A stretch of 64,000 bases of DNA from Methylorubrum populi (GCA_020741775.1 DYYG01000042.1:1-64000), one strand, 5' to 3'. Positions 49,300-63,227 are shown, counted from the first letter of the stretch. The notes: a model not told the origin generated them from the sequence alone. Numbers and translations: made by a program.

Positions 49300-50325
49300 T
49301 TAGTTTCTCTGCGGCGCAGTCCCACCCAAATGGAACACCCGGTGCGGCACCAGCTCGCCGCGCTCGACATCGCCAACCGCGACGAGGACGCCGCCACAGG
49401 TGGCGAAGGCCTTGCCTTCCGTGGGAGCGTCCTGCCCGCGCAGGATCACCGGCTGCCCGCGCATCAGACGCAGGCCCATGTCACGGCTGACCGTAACCGA
49501 GGGAATCTCGTCCAGCGCCGTCTCGACCGGGTGGAGATGCATCTCCGTGCTCTCCTCCAGAGCGGCGACGCTGCAAGCGCTGGCCTCTTCGAAGGGGCCG
49601 ACGCGGGTGCGCCGCAGGGCAGAGACGTGGCCGTAGCAGCCGAGCATCCGCCCGAGGTCGCGGGCCAGCGCGCGGACATAGGTGCCCTTGCCGCATTCGG
49701 CGGCCAGCACCGTGCGGTCGCCCTCATGCTCGATCACCGAGAGATGATCGATGCGCACCGCGCGGGCCACGAGTTCCACCACCTCACCATCGCGGGCGAG
49801 ATCGTAGGCGCGCTCACCCTGGATCTTGATGGCGGAGAAGCGCGGCGGAACCTGCTCGATCTCGCCGACGAAGGACGGCAGGGCCGCCTCGACCGCCTCT
49901 CGGGTCGGACGGACGTCGCTTGTGGCGATCGGGCGTCCCTCGGCGTCGTCGGTATCGGTCTCGATGCCCCAGGTCACCTCGAAGCGGTAGGCCTTGCGGC
50001 CGTCCATGACGAAGGGGACCGTCTTGGTCGCCTCACCGAGGGCGATCGGCAGGATGCCGGAGGCCAGCGGGTCGAGGGTGCCGGCATGGCCGGCCTTCTT
50101 GGCATTGAACAGGCGCTTCACCACCGCCACGGCCTGGGTCGAAGTGATGCCGACGCCCTTGTCGAGCACCACCCAGCCGCTCACGTCGTTCTTCTTCGGC
50201 CGGTCGTGACGCGGTCGCCCGCGTTGGGGGCGGCGTCCGCTCCGCGGCGGACCATCCCGGCGGACATCACCGCGCGGCCCCTGCGGCACCTCGACGGCGC
50301 GTTCGGAAGAAATCTCGTCCTGCAT
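49300..50325 (-). CDS. truB: tRNA pseudouridine(55) synthase TruB
   Basis: GWVVLDKGVGITSTQAVAVVKRLFNAKKAGHAGTLDPLASGILPIALGEATK. Confidence 0.95.
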   Translation of the reverse strand: MQDEISSERAVEVPQGPRGDVRRDGPPRSGRRPQRGRPRHDRPKKNDVSGWVVLDKGVGITSTQAVAVVKRLFNAKKAGHAGTLDPLASGILPIALGEATKTVPFVMDGRKAYRFEVTWGIETDTDDAEGRPIATSDVRPTREAVEAALPSFVGEIEQVPPRFSAIKIQGERAYDLARDGEVVELVARAVRIDHLSVIEHEGDRTVLAAECGKGTYVRALARDLGRMLGCYGHVSALRRTRVGPFEEASACSVAALEESTEMHLHPVETALDEIPSVTVSRDMGLRLMRGQPVILRGQDAPTEGKAFATCGGVLVAVGDVERGELVPHRVFHLGGTAPQRN

Positions 50326-50429
50326 CCTGTCCTCGATCGACGGGTAGTATTCGACGGACTCGTCCCGTCACGGGCTCGTGCCGGCCCGGTTGGCAAAAGG
50401 ACGGCCTGGAGCGGCCGCCCGAATAGGGA

Positions 50430-50867
50430 TCAATCGCGCGAGGGCGAATCCGGTTCGGCCTCGTCGTCCTCGCGGGGGGCACTCTCAAGATCCCGCTGGA
50501 CCTTGTCGCTGCGGAGCAGGCGGTCGATGCGGGCGGCCTCGTCGAAGGTCTCATCCCGACGGAAGCGCAGCTCGGGAGCATATTTCAGGTTCACCCGCCG
50601 GGCCACCTCCTGACGGAGGATCTTTTTATGGCGCTCCAGCGCAGCGATCACGGGCGTTTCGTCCTGGCCGCCGAGCGGCATGACGTAGGCGGTGGCGAGC
50701 TTGAGATCCGGCGACATGCGGACCTCCGGGACGGTGACCACGTGTGAGGCGAGCACCGGATCTTGGATGTCGCCGCGCTGGAGCACCTCGGCCAGGGCGT
50801 GGCGCACGAGTTCGGCCACGCGCTGCTGGCGCTGCGAGGGGCCGGAGGAGGTTTGCTTCTGGGCCAT
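50430..50867 (-). CDS. rbfA: 30S ribosome-binding factor RbfA
   Basis: [30 protein letters not shown]...[24 protein letters not shown]. Confidence 0.93.
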   Translation of the reverse strand: MAQKQTSSGPSQRQQRVAELVRHALAEVLQRGDIQDPVLASHVVTVPEVRMSPDLKLATAYVMPLGGQDETPVIAALERHKKILRQEVARRVNLKYAPELRFRRDETFDEAARIDRLLRSDKVQRDLESAPREDDEAEPDSPSRD

Positions 50868-50984
50868 CGGCTGATCGACACCGCGGAGCCGTCAGGCTCG
50901 CGTCTTGAAAGGAGTCTCTGGAAACAAAGGGGGCCGCAGCTTTCGCTGCGGCCCCGCTTCCGTGGAGCGGAGAGAAGAGACCGC

Positions 50985-53951
<2,967 letters not shown>

Positions 53952-54015
53952 TCAGTCTGAACCCTGAGGGCTTCCATCGTCCCATCGACCGGCGGCGGAC
54001 ATGCCCGGCCGATAA

Positions 54016-54756
54016 TCAACTCATGTCGTCGTCGTGCGAATCGAAGGCGGCCGCGCCAGCATCGAGCGGGGCGTCCTCCCTGGACGCCGACGCCATACCC
54101 TCGAAGGTGCGGAACCGACGCCAACGCGCGAGACAGCCGGTTGTGCCGGCTCCCGCGATGAGGGCAGCGTGTATCACATGATCCCGGCCCAATGCCATGT
54201 CCAATTCGGCGTTGGACAGGTCATCGACAACCGGAATGCGCGATATGGCATCGCCATAGCGCCGCCGCAAGGCGGCAGCGAGCTTGCGGCGGCCATCCGG
54301 CATGGCATCGCTGGCATGGATCAGCGCCGCGACGCCCTCGCTTCCGAGGATAGCCGACTCAACTTTGCCGAAGCCGGTGACGACGCAGCCGGCCTTGTTG
54401 GCCAATGCCAGAGCCTGCCGCAGATCCGTGCGCAGCCCTTCCGCCACCTGATCCGCGAGGTCGGGATCGACCTTCACTTCACTGGTCTTGAAGGCGCGGT
54501 TGAAGGCACGGCGCTTCACCGCCGCCTCGACGGAGGCCCGGTTCGCGCTCACCCAGGCACCACGGCCCGGCAGGCGAGCGCGCAGATCGGGCACCACCCG
54601 GCCATCGGGCCCCCGCACGAAGCGGATCATTTTCTTGGGTAGCAGCGCCTCGCGGGTGACGATGCAGGTGCGCACGGGCTCCCGGCCGCGGCCGGGGCCA
54701 CGGTCGAGGATCGGACCGTCTTCGGTCTCCTCGTCCTGTGCGATCATGTCCTGCAC
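54016..54756 (-). CDS. YlxR/DUF448 RNA-binding protein
   Basis: RTCIVTREALLPKKMIRFVRGPDGRVVPDLRARLPGRGAWVSANR between nusA and infB. Confidence 0.9.
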   Translation of the reverse strand: MQDMIAQDEETEDGPILDRGPGRGREPVRTCIVTREALLPKKMIRFVRGPDGRVVPDLRARLPGRGAWVSANRASVEAAVKRRAFNRAFKTSEVKVDPDLADQVAEGLRTDLRQALALANKAGCVVTGFGKVESAILGSEGVAALIHASDAMPDGRRKLAAALRRRYGDAISRIPVVDDLSNAELDMALGRDHVIHAALIAGAGTTGCLARWRRFRTFEGMASASREDAPLDAGAAAFDSHDDDMS

Positions 54757-54777
54757 CGTCCCCGTTCCGATCCCGGC

Positions 54778-56460
54778 TCAGGCCTGCTGCGTCTCATCGG
54801 TGGCTTCGTCGGAGGCAGGCTCGTCGGATGCGTGCTCTTCGGACACCTCGCCCTCGTGAGCTTCGCCCTCGGATTCCTCGCCCTCGACGGCCTCGACTTC
54901 CGGCTCCGGCGGCGCCTCGATCCAGCCGGCATGCACGCGCGCGGCCATGATCAGGGCTTCGGCCTCGGCCCGCGACAGTTCGAAGCCATCGAGGAAGCCA
55001 GCATGGCGCACGGCCTCGGGGCCACGGCCCTCGGTGTAACCGACGAGGTCGTCGGTGGCGCAGCCGGCGAGGTCTTCGACGCTTTTCACGTCGTTCTCGC
55101 CCAGCGCCACCATCATCGCGGTGGTCACACCGTCGATCTCGCGCAGATTGTCCTCGACGCCGAGCTCGCGGCGGCGGTCGTCCTGCTCCTGCTCGATGCG
55201 GGCGAGGTAATCCTGGGCGCGGGCCTGGATCTCGGCACCGGTCTCCTCATCGAGACCCTGGATGCCCGACAGCTCGGCCACGTCGACATAGGCGATTTCC
55301 TCGACATTGCGGAAACCCTCCGCCGCGAGGAGCTGACCGACCGTCTCGTCGACGTCCAGGGCTTCCATGAAGGCTTGGGTGCGCTCGGCGAATTCCTTCT
55401 GGCGGCGCTCCGATTCCTCGGCCTCGGTCAGGATGTCGATGTCCCAGCCGGTGAGCTGGGAAGCCAGCCGAACGTTCTGGCCGCGGCGGCCGATGGCCAG
55501 CGAGAGCTGGTCGTCGGGCACCACGACCTCGATGCGGTCGGCCTCCTCGTCGAGCACCACCTTGACGACCTCGGCCGGCTGCAGCGCATTGACGATGAAG
55601 GTCGCCTGATCCTGCGACCACGGAATGATGTCGATCTTCTCGCCCTGCAGCTCGCCGACTACCGCCTGAACGCGGGAGCCGCGCATGCCGACGCAGGCGC
55701 CGACCGGATCGATCGAGGAATCGCGCGAGATCACGGCGATCTTGGCGCGAGAACCCGGATCGCGGGCGACCGCCTTCACCTCGACGATGCCGTCATAGAT
55801 TTCCGGCACTTCCTGACCGAACAGCTTGGCCATGAATTGCGGGTGGGAGCGCGAGAGGAAGATCTGCGGGCCGCGCACTTCGGAGCGCACGTCGAACAGG
55901 TAGGAGCGGATGCGGTCACCGGGGCGGAAGGTCTCGCGCGGAATCATCTCGTCGCGGCGGACGATGCCCTCACCGCGGCCCAGATCGACGATGACGTTGC
56001 CGTACTCGACGCGCTTGACCACGCCGTTGAGGATCTCGCCGATGCGGTCCTTGTACTCGTCGTACTGGCGGGCGCGCTCGGCGTCGCGCACCTTCTGCAC
56101 GATGACCTGCTTGGCCGATTGCGCGGCGACGCGGCCGAAATCGAAAGGCGGCAGAGTGTCGGAGATCACGTCGCCGACGAGAGCGCCCGGATTGTAGCGG
56201 CGGGCCTGGTCGAGGGTGATCTCGCGGGCGTCGTTCTCGACCTGATCGACAACGAGCAGGTGGCGCGACAGGCGCAGGGCCCCGCTCTTCGGATCGATCT
56301 CGGCATGCACGTCGGTTTCGGCGCCGTAGCGGGAGCGGGCGGCCTTGGCGATCGCCTCCTCCATCGCCTCGATGACGATCTGGCGGTCGATCACTTTCTC
56401 GCGGGCCACCGCCTCGGCGATCTGTAGGAGTTCGAGCCGGTTGGCGCTGACGACGGCCAT
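54778..56460 (-). CDS. nusA: transcription termination/antitermination factor NusA
   Basis: [66 protein letters not shown]; start 56460. Confidence 0.96.
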   Translation of the reverse strand: MAVVSANRLELLQIAEAVAREKVIDRQIVIEAMEEAIAKAARSRYGAETDVHAEIDPKSGALRLSRHLLVVDQVENDAREITLDQARRYNPGALVGDVISDTLPPFDFGRVAAQSAKQVIVQKVRDAERARQYDEYKDRIGEILNGVVKRVEYGNVIVDLGRGEGIVRRDEMIPRETFRPGDRIRSYLFDVRSEVRGPQIFLSRSHPQFMAKLFGQEVPEIYDGIVEVKAVARDPGSRAKIAVISRDSSIDPVGACVGMRGSRVQAVVGELQGEKIDIIPWSQDQATFIVNALQPAEVVKVVLDEEADRIEVVVPDDQLSLAIGRRGQNVRLASQLTGWDIDILTEAEESERRQKEFAERTQAFMEALDVDETVGQLLAAEGFRNVEEIAYVDVAELSGIQGLDEETGAEIQARAQDYLARIEQEQDDRRRELGVEDNLREIDGVTTAMMVALGENDVKSVEDLAGCATDDLVGYTEGRGPEAVRHAGFLDGFELSRAEAEALIMAARVHAGWIEAPPEPEVEAVEGEESEGEAHEGEVSEEHASDEPASDEATDETQQA

Positions 56461-56572
56461 GGGGTCTGGTCCTTCTTCTCGGTCGTGTCTTCCGCTGCGG
56501 GAGCGGGAAATCCTGTCTCGGGGCGTTATCCCCACCGGCGAGCCGGTGGCCGGAACTGCAAAGCGCCGAGGG

Positions 56573-57322
56573 TTAGTGCAGGGTGTCTCGGTTCTTGAGC
56601 CGGGCGGCCTTAGTGACGATCGGCCCGCCGGGCTTGGCCTTGTTGACCTTCGCCTTCACGGGCTTGTCCGCCTTGGGCTTTGGCCGCTTCGGCTGCGGGA
56701 TGAAGCGGACCTGCGGCGTCTCGTCCTGTGCCTCCTCCGCCTCTTCCTCGTCCGCCGCGTCACCGTCTTGCGGCGGCGCGGAGCCGCGGCGCAGGGATTC
56801 GCGGATCAGGTCGTCGGTGAGGACGAGATGCGCCTCGCCGAGATCGCGCAGCGGCAGGTCGATGCGGCTCGGCAGGCCGGGCTTCACGTCCGGCAGATCG
56901 ATCGGCACGGTGGTGCAGTCGGCGCTCGGAACTCCGAGGATGCCGCGGAAGCGCTTGCGTCCGTCGAGCGGCACGGCCAGCTCCACCTTCGCCTCGTACC
57001 CGGCCCAGCGCTCGAAATCGGAGACACGCACCAGGGGCCGGTCGATGCCGGGCGAGGAGATTTCAAGGTAATAGGCGCCGCCGACCGGATCCTCCAGGTC
57101 GAGAATCGGCGAGATCGCGCGGCTGACCGTCTCGCACTCATCAACACCCATGGTGCCGTCCGGCCGCTCCGCCATGATCTGGACGGTGCAGCCATTGGTG
57201 TTCGAGATCTTGACCCGCACCAGACGGAAGCCGAGGCCCTCGATCGGTCCCTCGACGATTTGGGCAACCCGTGCGGCGACGCCGGTTTCGCCGACAAGAC
57301 GCTTCTCGGTAGGCTCCGCCAT
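56573..57322 (-). CDS. rimP: ribosome maturation factor RimP
   Basis: [56 protein letters not shown]; start 57322. Confidence 0.93.
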   Translation of the reverse strand: MAEPTEKRLVGETGVAARVAQIVEGPIEGLGFRLVRVKISNTNGCTVQIMAERPDGTMGVDECETVSRAISPILDLEDPVGGAYYLEISSPGIDRPLVRVSDFERWAGYEAKVELAVPLDGRKRFRGILGVPSADCTTVPIDLPDVKPGLPSRIDLPLRDLGEAHLVLTDDLIRESLRRGSAPPQDGDAADEEEAEEAQDETPQVRFIPQPKRPKPKADKPVKAKVNKAKPGGPIVTKAARLKNRDTLH

Positions 57323-57393
57323 ACTGTCGTGTTCCGAAAGACTCGCGAGGACTGCTGGTTTGGCAGAACCGATACAGGCCGGCTTGCGGAAAT

Positions 57394-57423
57394 AAAAAAG
57401 AGCGGACCCCGGGGGGCCCACTC
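57394..57423 (-). terminator. intrinsic terminator in the rimP-nusA-infB leader (candidate attenuator)
   Basis: Minus strand GAGTGGGCC-CCCCGG-GGTCCGCTC-TTTTTT: 9-bp stem (two G-U pairs), 6-nt loop, T6, 71 bp upstream of the rimP start codon. Confidence 0.75.
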
Positions 57424-57588
57424 CCGCAAGCAGCCTTTCGACTGCACCAGAAATGATGTTCCGTGACTTAAACCCGGCGCGCGGCGAATTCAAGCGTTTC
57501 GAGGCGCGATCCCTGGCCGTCCGCGCCGCGATCCGGCCATCTCCGCCTGCACACTCGGCTTGGATCGCCAGCCGAAGGGGAGGGGCCA

Positions 57589-58236
57589 GTGCCGGCAGCC
57601 ATGATGGGACCGGACCCGGATCTGCTGCATCCGATGCCGGGGCACACGCGCGTCACCTTCATCCGGAATCTCGATCTTCCGGAGAATGTCGAGGTCGGCG
57701 CCTACACCTATTACGACGACCCGGCCGGGCCTCAGGCCTTTCTTGACGCGATTCTCTATCACTTCCCCTTCATCGGCGACCGGCTGGTGATCGGGAAGTT
57801 CTGCGCCATCGCATCGGGAACACGTTTCCTGATGAATGGCGGCAATCACCGCCTCGACGGCCTCTCGACCTATCCGTTCTCGATCTTCGGGGGCGACTGG
57901 ATCGGGCGCTACGAGGGAGAACTGAACTTCCCGAATCGGGGGGACACCATCATCGGCCATGACGTGTGGCTCGGCTATCGCAGCACGATTCTGCCGGGCG
58001 TGACGGTCGGCGATGGGGCGGTTGTCGCGGCGCATTCGGTCGTGGCGGCGGACGTCCCGCCCTACGCGATCGTGGCCGGCAACCCGGCCCGCGTCGTGCG
58101 CCGCCGCTTCTCGGACGACGACGCGGCCCGGCTGCAACGCATCGCCTGGTGGGATTGGCCGGTGGAGCGAATCACCGCTCACCTCCCCCTGATCGGCGGC
58201 GGCGATATCGCTGCGCTCGAAGCGGCTTCTGATTGA
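57589..58236 (+). CDS. CatB/Vat-type hexapeptide O-acetyltransferase
   Basis: [70 protein letters not shown]. Confidence 0.88.
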   Translation: MPAAMMGPDPDLLHPMPGHTRVTFIRNLDLPENVEVGAYTYYDDPAGPQAFLDAILYHFPFIGDRLVIGKFCAIASGTRFLMNGGNHRLDGLSTYPFSIFGGDWIGRYEGELNFPNRGDTIIGHDVWLGYRSTILPGVTVGDGAVVAAHSVVAADVPPYAIVAGNPARVVRRRFSDDDAARLQRIAWWDWPVERITAHLPLIGGGDIAALEAASD

Positions 58237-58469
58237 CCGTAGGGGATGACGGGCGGTGAGAGCCGCACCGGTCCCGCTTCGGAGGCGAGGATGGCGGCGA
58301 TCCAAGCGAGAAACGCTCCGAAATACAGCGTTTCACGCAAGGAAGGGCGCTGCGAGCAGTGGTCGGGGTGTCGTGGCACGCGAAGGGGATCCGGCGGAGC
58401 AAGGCCACCGTTCTGCCGTGCGTTTGTTTCTCGCTCATGTGGGAAATAAACCCACGTCCAGTCTTGAGG

Positions 58470-59168
58470 TCACGCGATCTGTTCGAGCGGAAATGGCGTC
58501 GGCTGCCAAATCCGCTCGACGGGGGTGCCCGTGACGTTCTCCCGCTCCCACTGATGGAGAAGCGCGGCCAGTGCCGCGCGGTCATCGTCCATCAACGGTT
58601 CGCGTAAGGAGCGAAAACGGAGAGTTTTCGTTCGCCAGAAATCTTCTGTCGGCAGGTCACCGCTCGTGATCTCAGTCTCCAGTCGTTGCCACCAGCATCG
58701 TGCCAGCGCCAGATTGCCAAACGCAATATCATAGACAATTTGCTCGTATAAGTCTTTGCCCCATGGGTGCTTCATCTGTTTTTCTGTAAACAACCGACAA
58801 GCATTGAGAGTGTCGAGACTTCGAAATAGTGGTATCGCCTCTTCGATCTGCGACACGAAGTCGGCTGGCATCTCCGGATCGTCCCAATCCCAGCTTCTAC
58901 GGCCCGCTTCCCGTGCCTGCTGTGATCGCCCCATGAGCACGCAGCAAAAGCCAGCACCATAGGCTGGTTTGGAGGTCGGCAGGAAAAGTGGGGTGAGAAA
59001 CCATCTCGGTCTGAAGTACGAAGCCATCGAGGCTCGTTCGAGCCAAATCTCAATCCCGACATGAGTAAGCGGCGCCATCCATAACGTATGGCTCGTGGCC
59101 AGTGTGAGATCTGGATGGCGTTCGAGAAGGGGGCGAACGAGCTTTCGGATCTGTCGGGCAGTCGTCAT
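58470..59168 (-). CDS. hypothetical protein; candidate immunity protein of the adjacent toxin
   Basis: 232 aa; ATG overlaps the stop of the upstream toxin-like gene (ATGA); no family recognised by eye. Confidence 0.5.
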   Translation of the reverse strand: MTTARQIRKLVRPLLERHPDLTLATSHTLWMAPLTHVGIEIWLERASMASYFRPRWFLTPLFLPTSKPAYGAGFCCVLMGRSQQAREAGRRSWDWDDPEMPADFVSQIEEAIPLFRSLDTLNACRLFTEKQMKHPWGKDLYEQIVYDIAFGNLALARCWWQRLETEITSGDLPTEDFWRTKTLRFRSLREPLMDDDRAALAALLHQWERENVTGTPVERIWQPTPFPLEQIA

Positions 59169-60211
59169 AGGCGGGGCTTCACCTGAATCACGATAAATCG
59201 CAGCGTTCCAGGAAAATATGCCCTGGCTACCAGTGCAAGCTTCGCGGCACGCTTGAAATCGAGCTGCGCATTGCCGGTTTTATAGTCGTAGATACAAGTC
59301 GTCCCACGACTGCCTCTTTCAAGCAGGTCGAGCCTTACCGAACCTGCCGCTCCATATAGGGCTTCGATCGAACTGCGATCAAAAGATATTTCAGCCTTGA
59401 GGTCAGGATCGTCAAGATTTTCTACCTCCTTCGCGATCTCGAGATGAACTTTATTTCCAAAAGCTTGCGGTGATGTATAGAGGCCTGTGGCATGGACACG
59501 CCGCGCCACTCGGTTGGTCATCTCTTCGACTTGGGCATTGCGTCTGCAGGCTTCGTCGAGCTTGTCTTGTGAGATGGGACCGACCCATATGACGGATTTA
59601 TTGCCTCCTTCCGGGTTCGGCATGAACTCATGAGCCGAAAGGCCAAGCACAGTCCTGCTATAGAGGCTGTTCCGACTTGACAGGACGGAGAACAGCGAAA
59701 GAGCGAGTTCGACCGTCGCGACCCCCAAGGGTACAGCCGGAGCGAACGCTGGCTGAGCAAAGGCCTCCGGCTCAGCCCCGTTGGCCGTAAAGGTGCTTCG
59801 CCCGAGGACGGCTCCTGTCGCGCCGTCGCGGATCGTTTGGGTCAGGCCCGAGGTTTCGAAGATCCGGCTCTGGCCGTCCGGCGCGGTGACGATGTCCTGC
59901 CTGTCGTATTCCCGCTGTCCTGACCGAATGCGCAGCGTCAGTACACGCGTTCCGTCATCCAGAAGGGTTTGGCTCCGGCTGGCGACGTCGCCTTCGGTGC
60001 CGTGAGAGGTGTCAGCATCGTCGGAGCCCGCGCCATCCGCCGGAATCCATCGTCCGCCGTTCGGCTGGCCTGCGGGCGCGCGAGGCTGATCGGGCGAAAA
60101 CTTGTGTCGCAAAGCTCGCTCGAGGCGGAGCATTTTCACGTCGAGGGCAGCTCCAGCGAGCAAGCCTCGTATGGCCGCGATCTCCGACCGGGGGTTCGTT
60201 CCCTGCCTCAT
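59165..60211 (-). CDS. putative polymorphic toxin with PD-(D/E)XK nuclease-like C-terminus
   Basis: N-terminal HKFSPDQPRAPAGQPNGGRWIPADG linker motif; C-terminal SVRLDLLERGSRGTTCIYDYKTGNAQLDFKRAAKLAL (D...DxK pattern). Confidence 0.55.
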   Translation of the reverse strand: MRQGTNPRSEIAAIRGLLAGAALDVKMLRLERALRHKFSPDQPRAPAGQPNGGRWIPADGAGSDDADTSHGTEGDVASRSQTLLDDGTRVLTLRIRSGQREYDRQDIVTAPDGQSRIFETSGLTQTIRDGATGAVLGRSTFTANGAEPEAFAQPAFAPAVPLGVATVELALSLFSVLSSRNSLYSRTVLGLSAHEFMPNPEGGNKSVIWVGPISQDKLDEACRRNAQVEEMTNRVARRVHATGLYTSPQAFGNKVHLEIAKEVENLDDPDLKAEISFDRSSIEALYGAAGSVRLDLLERGSRGTTCIYDYKTGNAQLDFKRAAKLALVARAYFPGTLRFIVIQVKPRL

Positions 60212-60346
60212 GCCGCGTTCCTCCCGCCGACTCCGACAGGAAAATATGCAAATTGGAGATGCTGACAAATAACAGGATTTAAGTCCTATCAGAGCGCAGC
60301 CTCATGCATCGATCGGTCTTCGCGGATGCAGGCCTTCAGCCCAAAC

Positions 60347-60376
60347 AAAAACGCCGCCCCCGAAGGGGCGGCGCTG
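60347..60376 (-). terminator. intrinsic terminator of asd
   Basis: Minus strand CAGCGCCGCCCCTTCGGGGGCGGCGTTTTT just after the asd stop. Confidence 0.85.
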
Positions 60377-60400
60377 TGATCGGTGACGGGTGCGAAACGC

Positions 60401-61435
60401 TTATGCGGCCTGACGCGCCTTGGTGAGGAGCTTGCGGTTCACCAGCACCTCGGCGATCTGCACCGCGTTCAGGGCCGCACCCTTGCGCAGGTTGTCCGAG
60501 ACGCACCAGAAGTTCAGGCCGTTCTCGATGGTGGCATCCTCACGGATGCGGGAGATGTAGGTGGCATCCTCGCCCGCCGCCTCGTGCGGGGTCATGTAGC
60601 CGCCGTTCTCGCGCTTATCGATCACCAGCACGCCCGGCGCCGAGCGCAGGATCTCGGTCGCCTGCTCCGGTGAGAGCGGGCGCTCGAACTCGACGTTCAC
60701 CGCCTCGGCATGACCGATGAAGACCGGCACGCGCACCGCCGTCGCCGTGAGCTTGATCTTGGGATCGAGCATCTTCTTGGTCTCGGCGACCATCTTCCAC
60801 TCTTCCTTCGTGTAACCGTCCTCCATGAACACATCGATGTGCGGGATGACGTTGAAGGCGATCCGCTTGGTGAACTTCTTCTGCACGACCTCGCCCGCGG
60901 TGAACACCGCGCGAGTCTGGCTGAACAGCTCGTCCATGGCGTCCTTGCCGGCGCCGGAGACCGATTGATAGGTCGAGACAACGACACGCTTGATCGTCGC
61001 CGCCTCGTGCAGCGGCTTCAGCGCCACCACGAGCTGCGCGGTCGAGCAGTTCGGATTGGCGATGATGTTGCGCTTGGTGAAGCCCACCACCGCGTCGGCA
61101 TTCACCTCCGGCACGATCAGCGGCACGTCGGCGTCGTAGCGGAAGGCCGACGAGTTATCGATCACCACGCAGCCCTGCTGGCCGATGCGCGGGCTCCACT
61201 CCTTGGAGGCATCGCCGCCCGCCGACATCAGGCAGATGTCGGTGTCGGAGAAGTCGTAGGTGTCGAGCGTTTTGACCTTGAGAATCTTATCGCCGAAGGA
61301 GACTTCCTGGCCCAGGCTGCGGCTGGAGGCCAGCGCGACGACTTCGTCGGCCGGGAAGGCGCGCTCGGCCAGAATGTCGAGCATCTCACGGCCCACATTG
61401 CCCGTGGCTCCGACGACGGCGACCTTGTAACCCAT
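60401..61435 (-). CDS. asd: aspartate-semialdehyde dehydrogenase
   Basis: VAVVGATGNVGREMLDILAERAFP; NIIANPNCSTAQLVVALKPLHE; 344 aa. Confidence 0.95.
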   Translation of the reverse strand: MGYKVAVVGATGNVGREMLDILAERAFPADEVVALASSRSLGQEVSFGDKILKVKTLDTYDFSDTDICLMSAGGDASKEWSPRIGQQGCVVIDNSSAFRYDADVPLIVPEVNADAVVGFTKRNIIANPNCSTAQLVVALKPLHEAATIKRVVVSTYQSVSGAGKDAMDELFSQTRAVFTAGEVVQKKFTKRIAFNVIPHIDVFMEDGYTKEEWKMVAETKKMLDPKIKLTATAVRVPVFIGHAEAVNVEFERPLSPEQATEILRSAPGVLVIDKRENGGYMTPHEAAGEDATYISRIREDATIENGLNFWCVSDNLRKGAALNAVQIAEVLVNRKLLTKARQAA

Positions 61436-61817
61436 CTCATCAAACTCCGCTGCGCGGGCGGGATGTCACCGACCCGCCTCCTCCCACGGCCGGCGGGCGC
61501 ACCGCTTCGGACCGTTCGATTGGGAAGATTCCATAGGCGGAAGAACCCGCCCTGATCGATCGTTCAGGTGGGCCCTTCGCGCGACGGGAGCAAGGCGCCC
61601 GGTGAAGGCGGCTGTCAAGAGGAGAGGAGAGTTCGAGAGGGCCGCGATGTGACAGGCGACCCGATCCGAAAGAGCGGGACGGAACCGCTGATTCACCATC
61701 GGCCGAGAATCCCGAGGATAGCGGCAGAGTCTGCAACCGCGCGGTGGGGGAGGCTGGGGCAGAGCTGGAGCATGGCGAGGGCCGCCCGGGCCCCGCGGAC
61801 CCGGCAGAGGACTGCGC

Positions 61818-62675
61818 ATGCTCCCCCATCCGGACGACGCCTCCGACCGACCCGAGGATGGGGGCGACCTTCGCCCCCTATCCGGTCCCCACCCGCTCCG
61901 CCGGCTGCGTCTGCTGGGCAAACTCGTCGCCTGCGCCGCGTTCATCGCCGGCTTGGCCCTCGTTGCCCGTGACCGGGCCGGCGCTCCTGAGGCGCCGCGC
62001 GCTTGGAGCGAGCCGCCGCGGGCGACGGAGGGGGCGCGACGGGCGGTGGCGGCGGCCGAGCCGCTTCTCACCCTGCGCGAGGATATGGCCGCGCTGCCGC
62101 CACGCTCCGAGCCGACCCGCTGGAACGCGAGCCTCGGCCAGCGCGAAGACAGTGTGGTGCAGGGCGCCTTCGACACGATCGAGGCGCCGTACCTCCTGAT
62201 CACCGCCACCGATGCGGGCGGGCAGGGCGAGGCGAGTCCGAGCCTGTTCGTCACGCTGGTGCGCCGGGCGGCGGACGGACGCGGCTTGTCCGTGACCCGC
62301 ACCGGTGAGCGCGGCGTGGTGAGCACCCGTCTCGGGGGGTTCGAGACCGTCGAGACCACCCTGTCCGGCGCGGGCAAGCGCAACTGCACCGGATTCCGCA
62401 GTCTCGACCTGAAGAGCGTGGCCATCGACGGCTGGCTCTGCGGCATCCTCGGGCAGGCACCGGAGCCGGAGGCGCTCGCCTGCGCCCTGGACCGGATCGC
62501 CCTCGCCGGTCGCGTCTCGGCGACCCTCGGCGCCGACATTCTCGCCGGGCCGAGCGCGTGTCGGACCGAGGATCTGGCGGGGGCGGCGGCGAGCGATCAG
62601 ACCGGCTCGATCGCCGTCGCTGCGGCGGCCGCGAGCCCTCCGAGAAACAATGCGGCAAAATCGCGGCGAAAATAG
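61818..62675 (+). CDS. hypothetical membrane-anchored protein
   Basis: 285 aa, single N-terminal TM segment (LLGKLVACAAFIAGLALVA), extracytoplasmic domain with conserved-looking Cys. Confidence 0.6.
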   Translation: MLPHPDDASDRPEDGGDLRPLSGPHPLRRLRLLGKLVACAAFIAGLALVARDRAGAPEAPRAWSEPPRATEGARRAVAAAEPLLTLREDMAALPPRSEPTRWNASLGQREDSVVQGAFDTIEAPYLLITATDAGGQGEASPSLFVTLVRRAADGRGLSVTRTGERGVVSTRLGGFETVETTLSGAGKRNCTGFRSLDLKSVAIDGWLCGILGQAPEPEALACALDRIALAGRVSATLGADILAGPSACRTEDLAGAAASDQTGSIAVAAAAASPPRNNAAKSRRK

Positions 62676-62789
62676 CGAAGCGCGGCCATATTGCGGGAAC
62701 AACGGCCACGCCAAAACGTCTACTTTGCAACAAGCGGGATTCTTAACGAACAGCCCGTACCGTGCCCTCACACACCACAAGGTACGCCA

Positions 62790-63202
62790 TGCGCTGCACC
62801 AAGCTCGCCCTTCTGGGCGCCATGACCCTCACCGCGATCGGCTTCGGTTCCAATGCGGAGGCGCAGGGCCCCTATGGCAATCCCGGCTACGTCCGCGTGA
62901 GCCAGCCGCTGCCGATCCGCATTCGTCCGCGCTCGTGGCTGGATGCCGGCAACGTGGTCGAGCAGGGCAACGGCTCCGTTTCGAACCCGGCCACCAACCC
63001 GGCCTTCATCGCGGCTTCGAACCAGCTGAATCCGCCCTACGGCCGCAACGACCGTTACGGCAATGGCGTGCTGCCGGATCCGATCACCAACGGCCCGTTC
63101 ATCGGCGCCCGCTCCACGGCGATCCGCAACGTCGATCTCTCCGCCTTCGACGCGATCGACCCGACTTCCTACGTGGCCCGCTACGGCAACCCCTACCGGT
63201 AA
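62790..63202 (+). CDS. hypothetical secreted protein
   Basis: Signal peptide MRCTKLALLGAMTLTAIGFGSNAEAQ; NPATNPAFIAASNQLNPPYGRNDRYGN repeats of N/P/Y; start 62790. Confidence 0.6.
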
Positions 63203-63227
63203 GCTTCGCCCCATCGCGGCGGAAAAG

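Noticed and set aside
54832-56427. 531-aa plus-strand ORF antisense to nusA
   Set aside because: Antisense shadow of nusA
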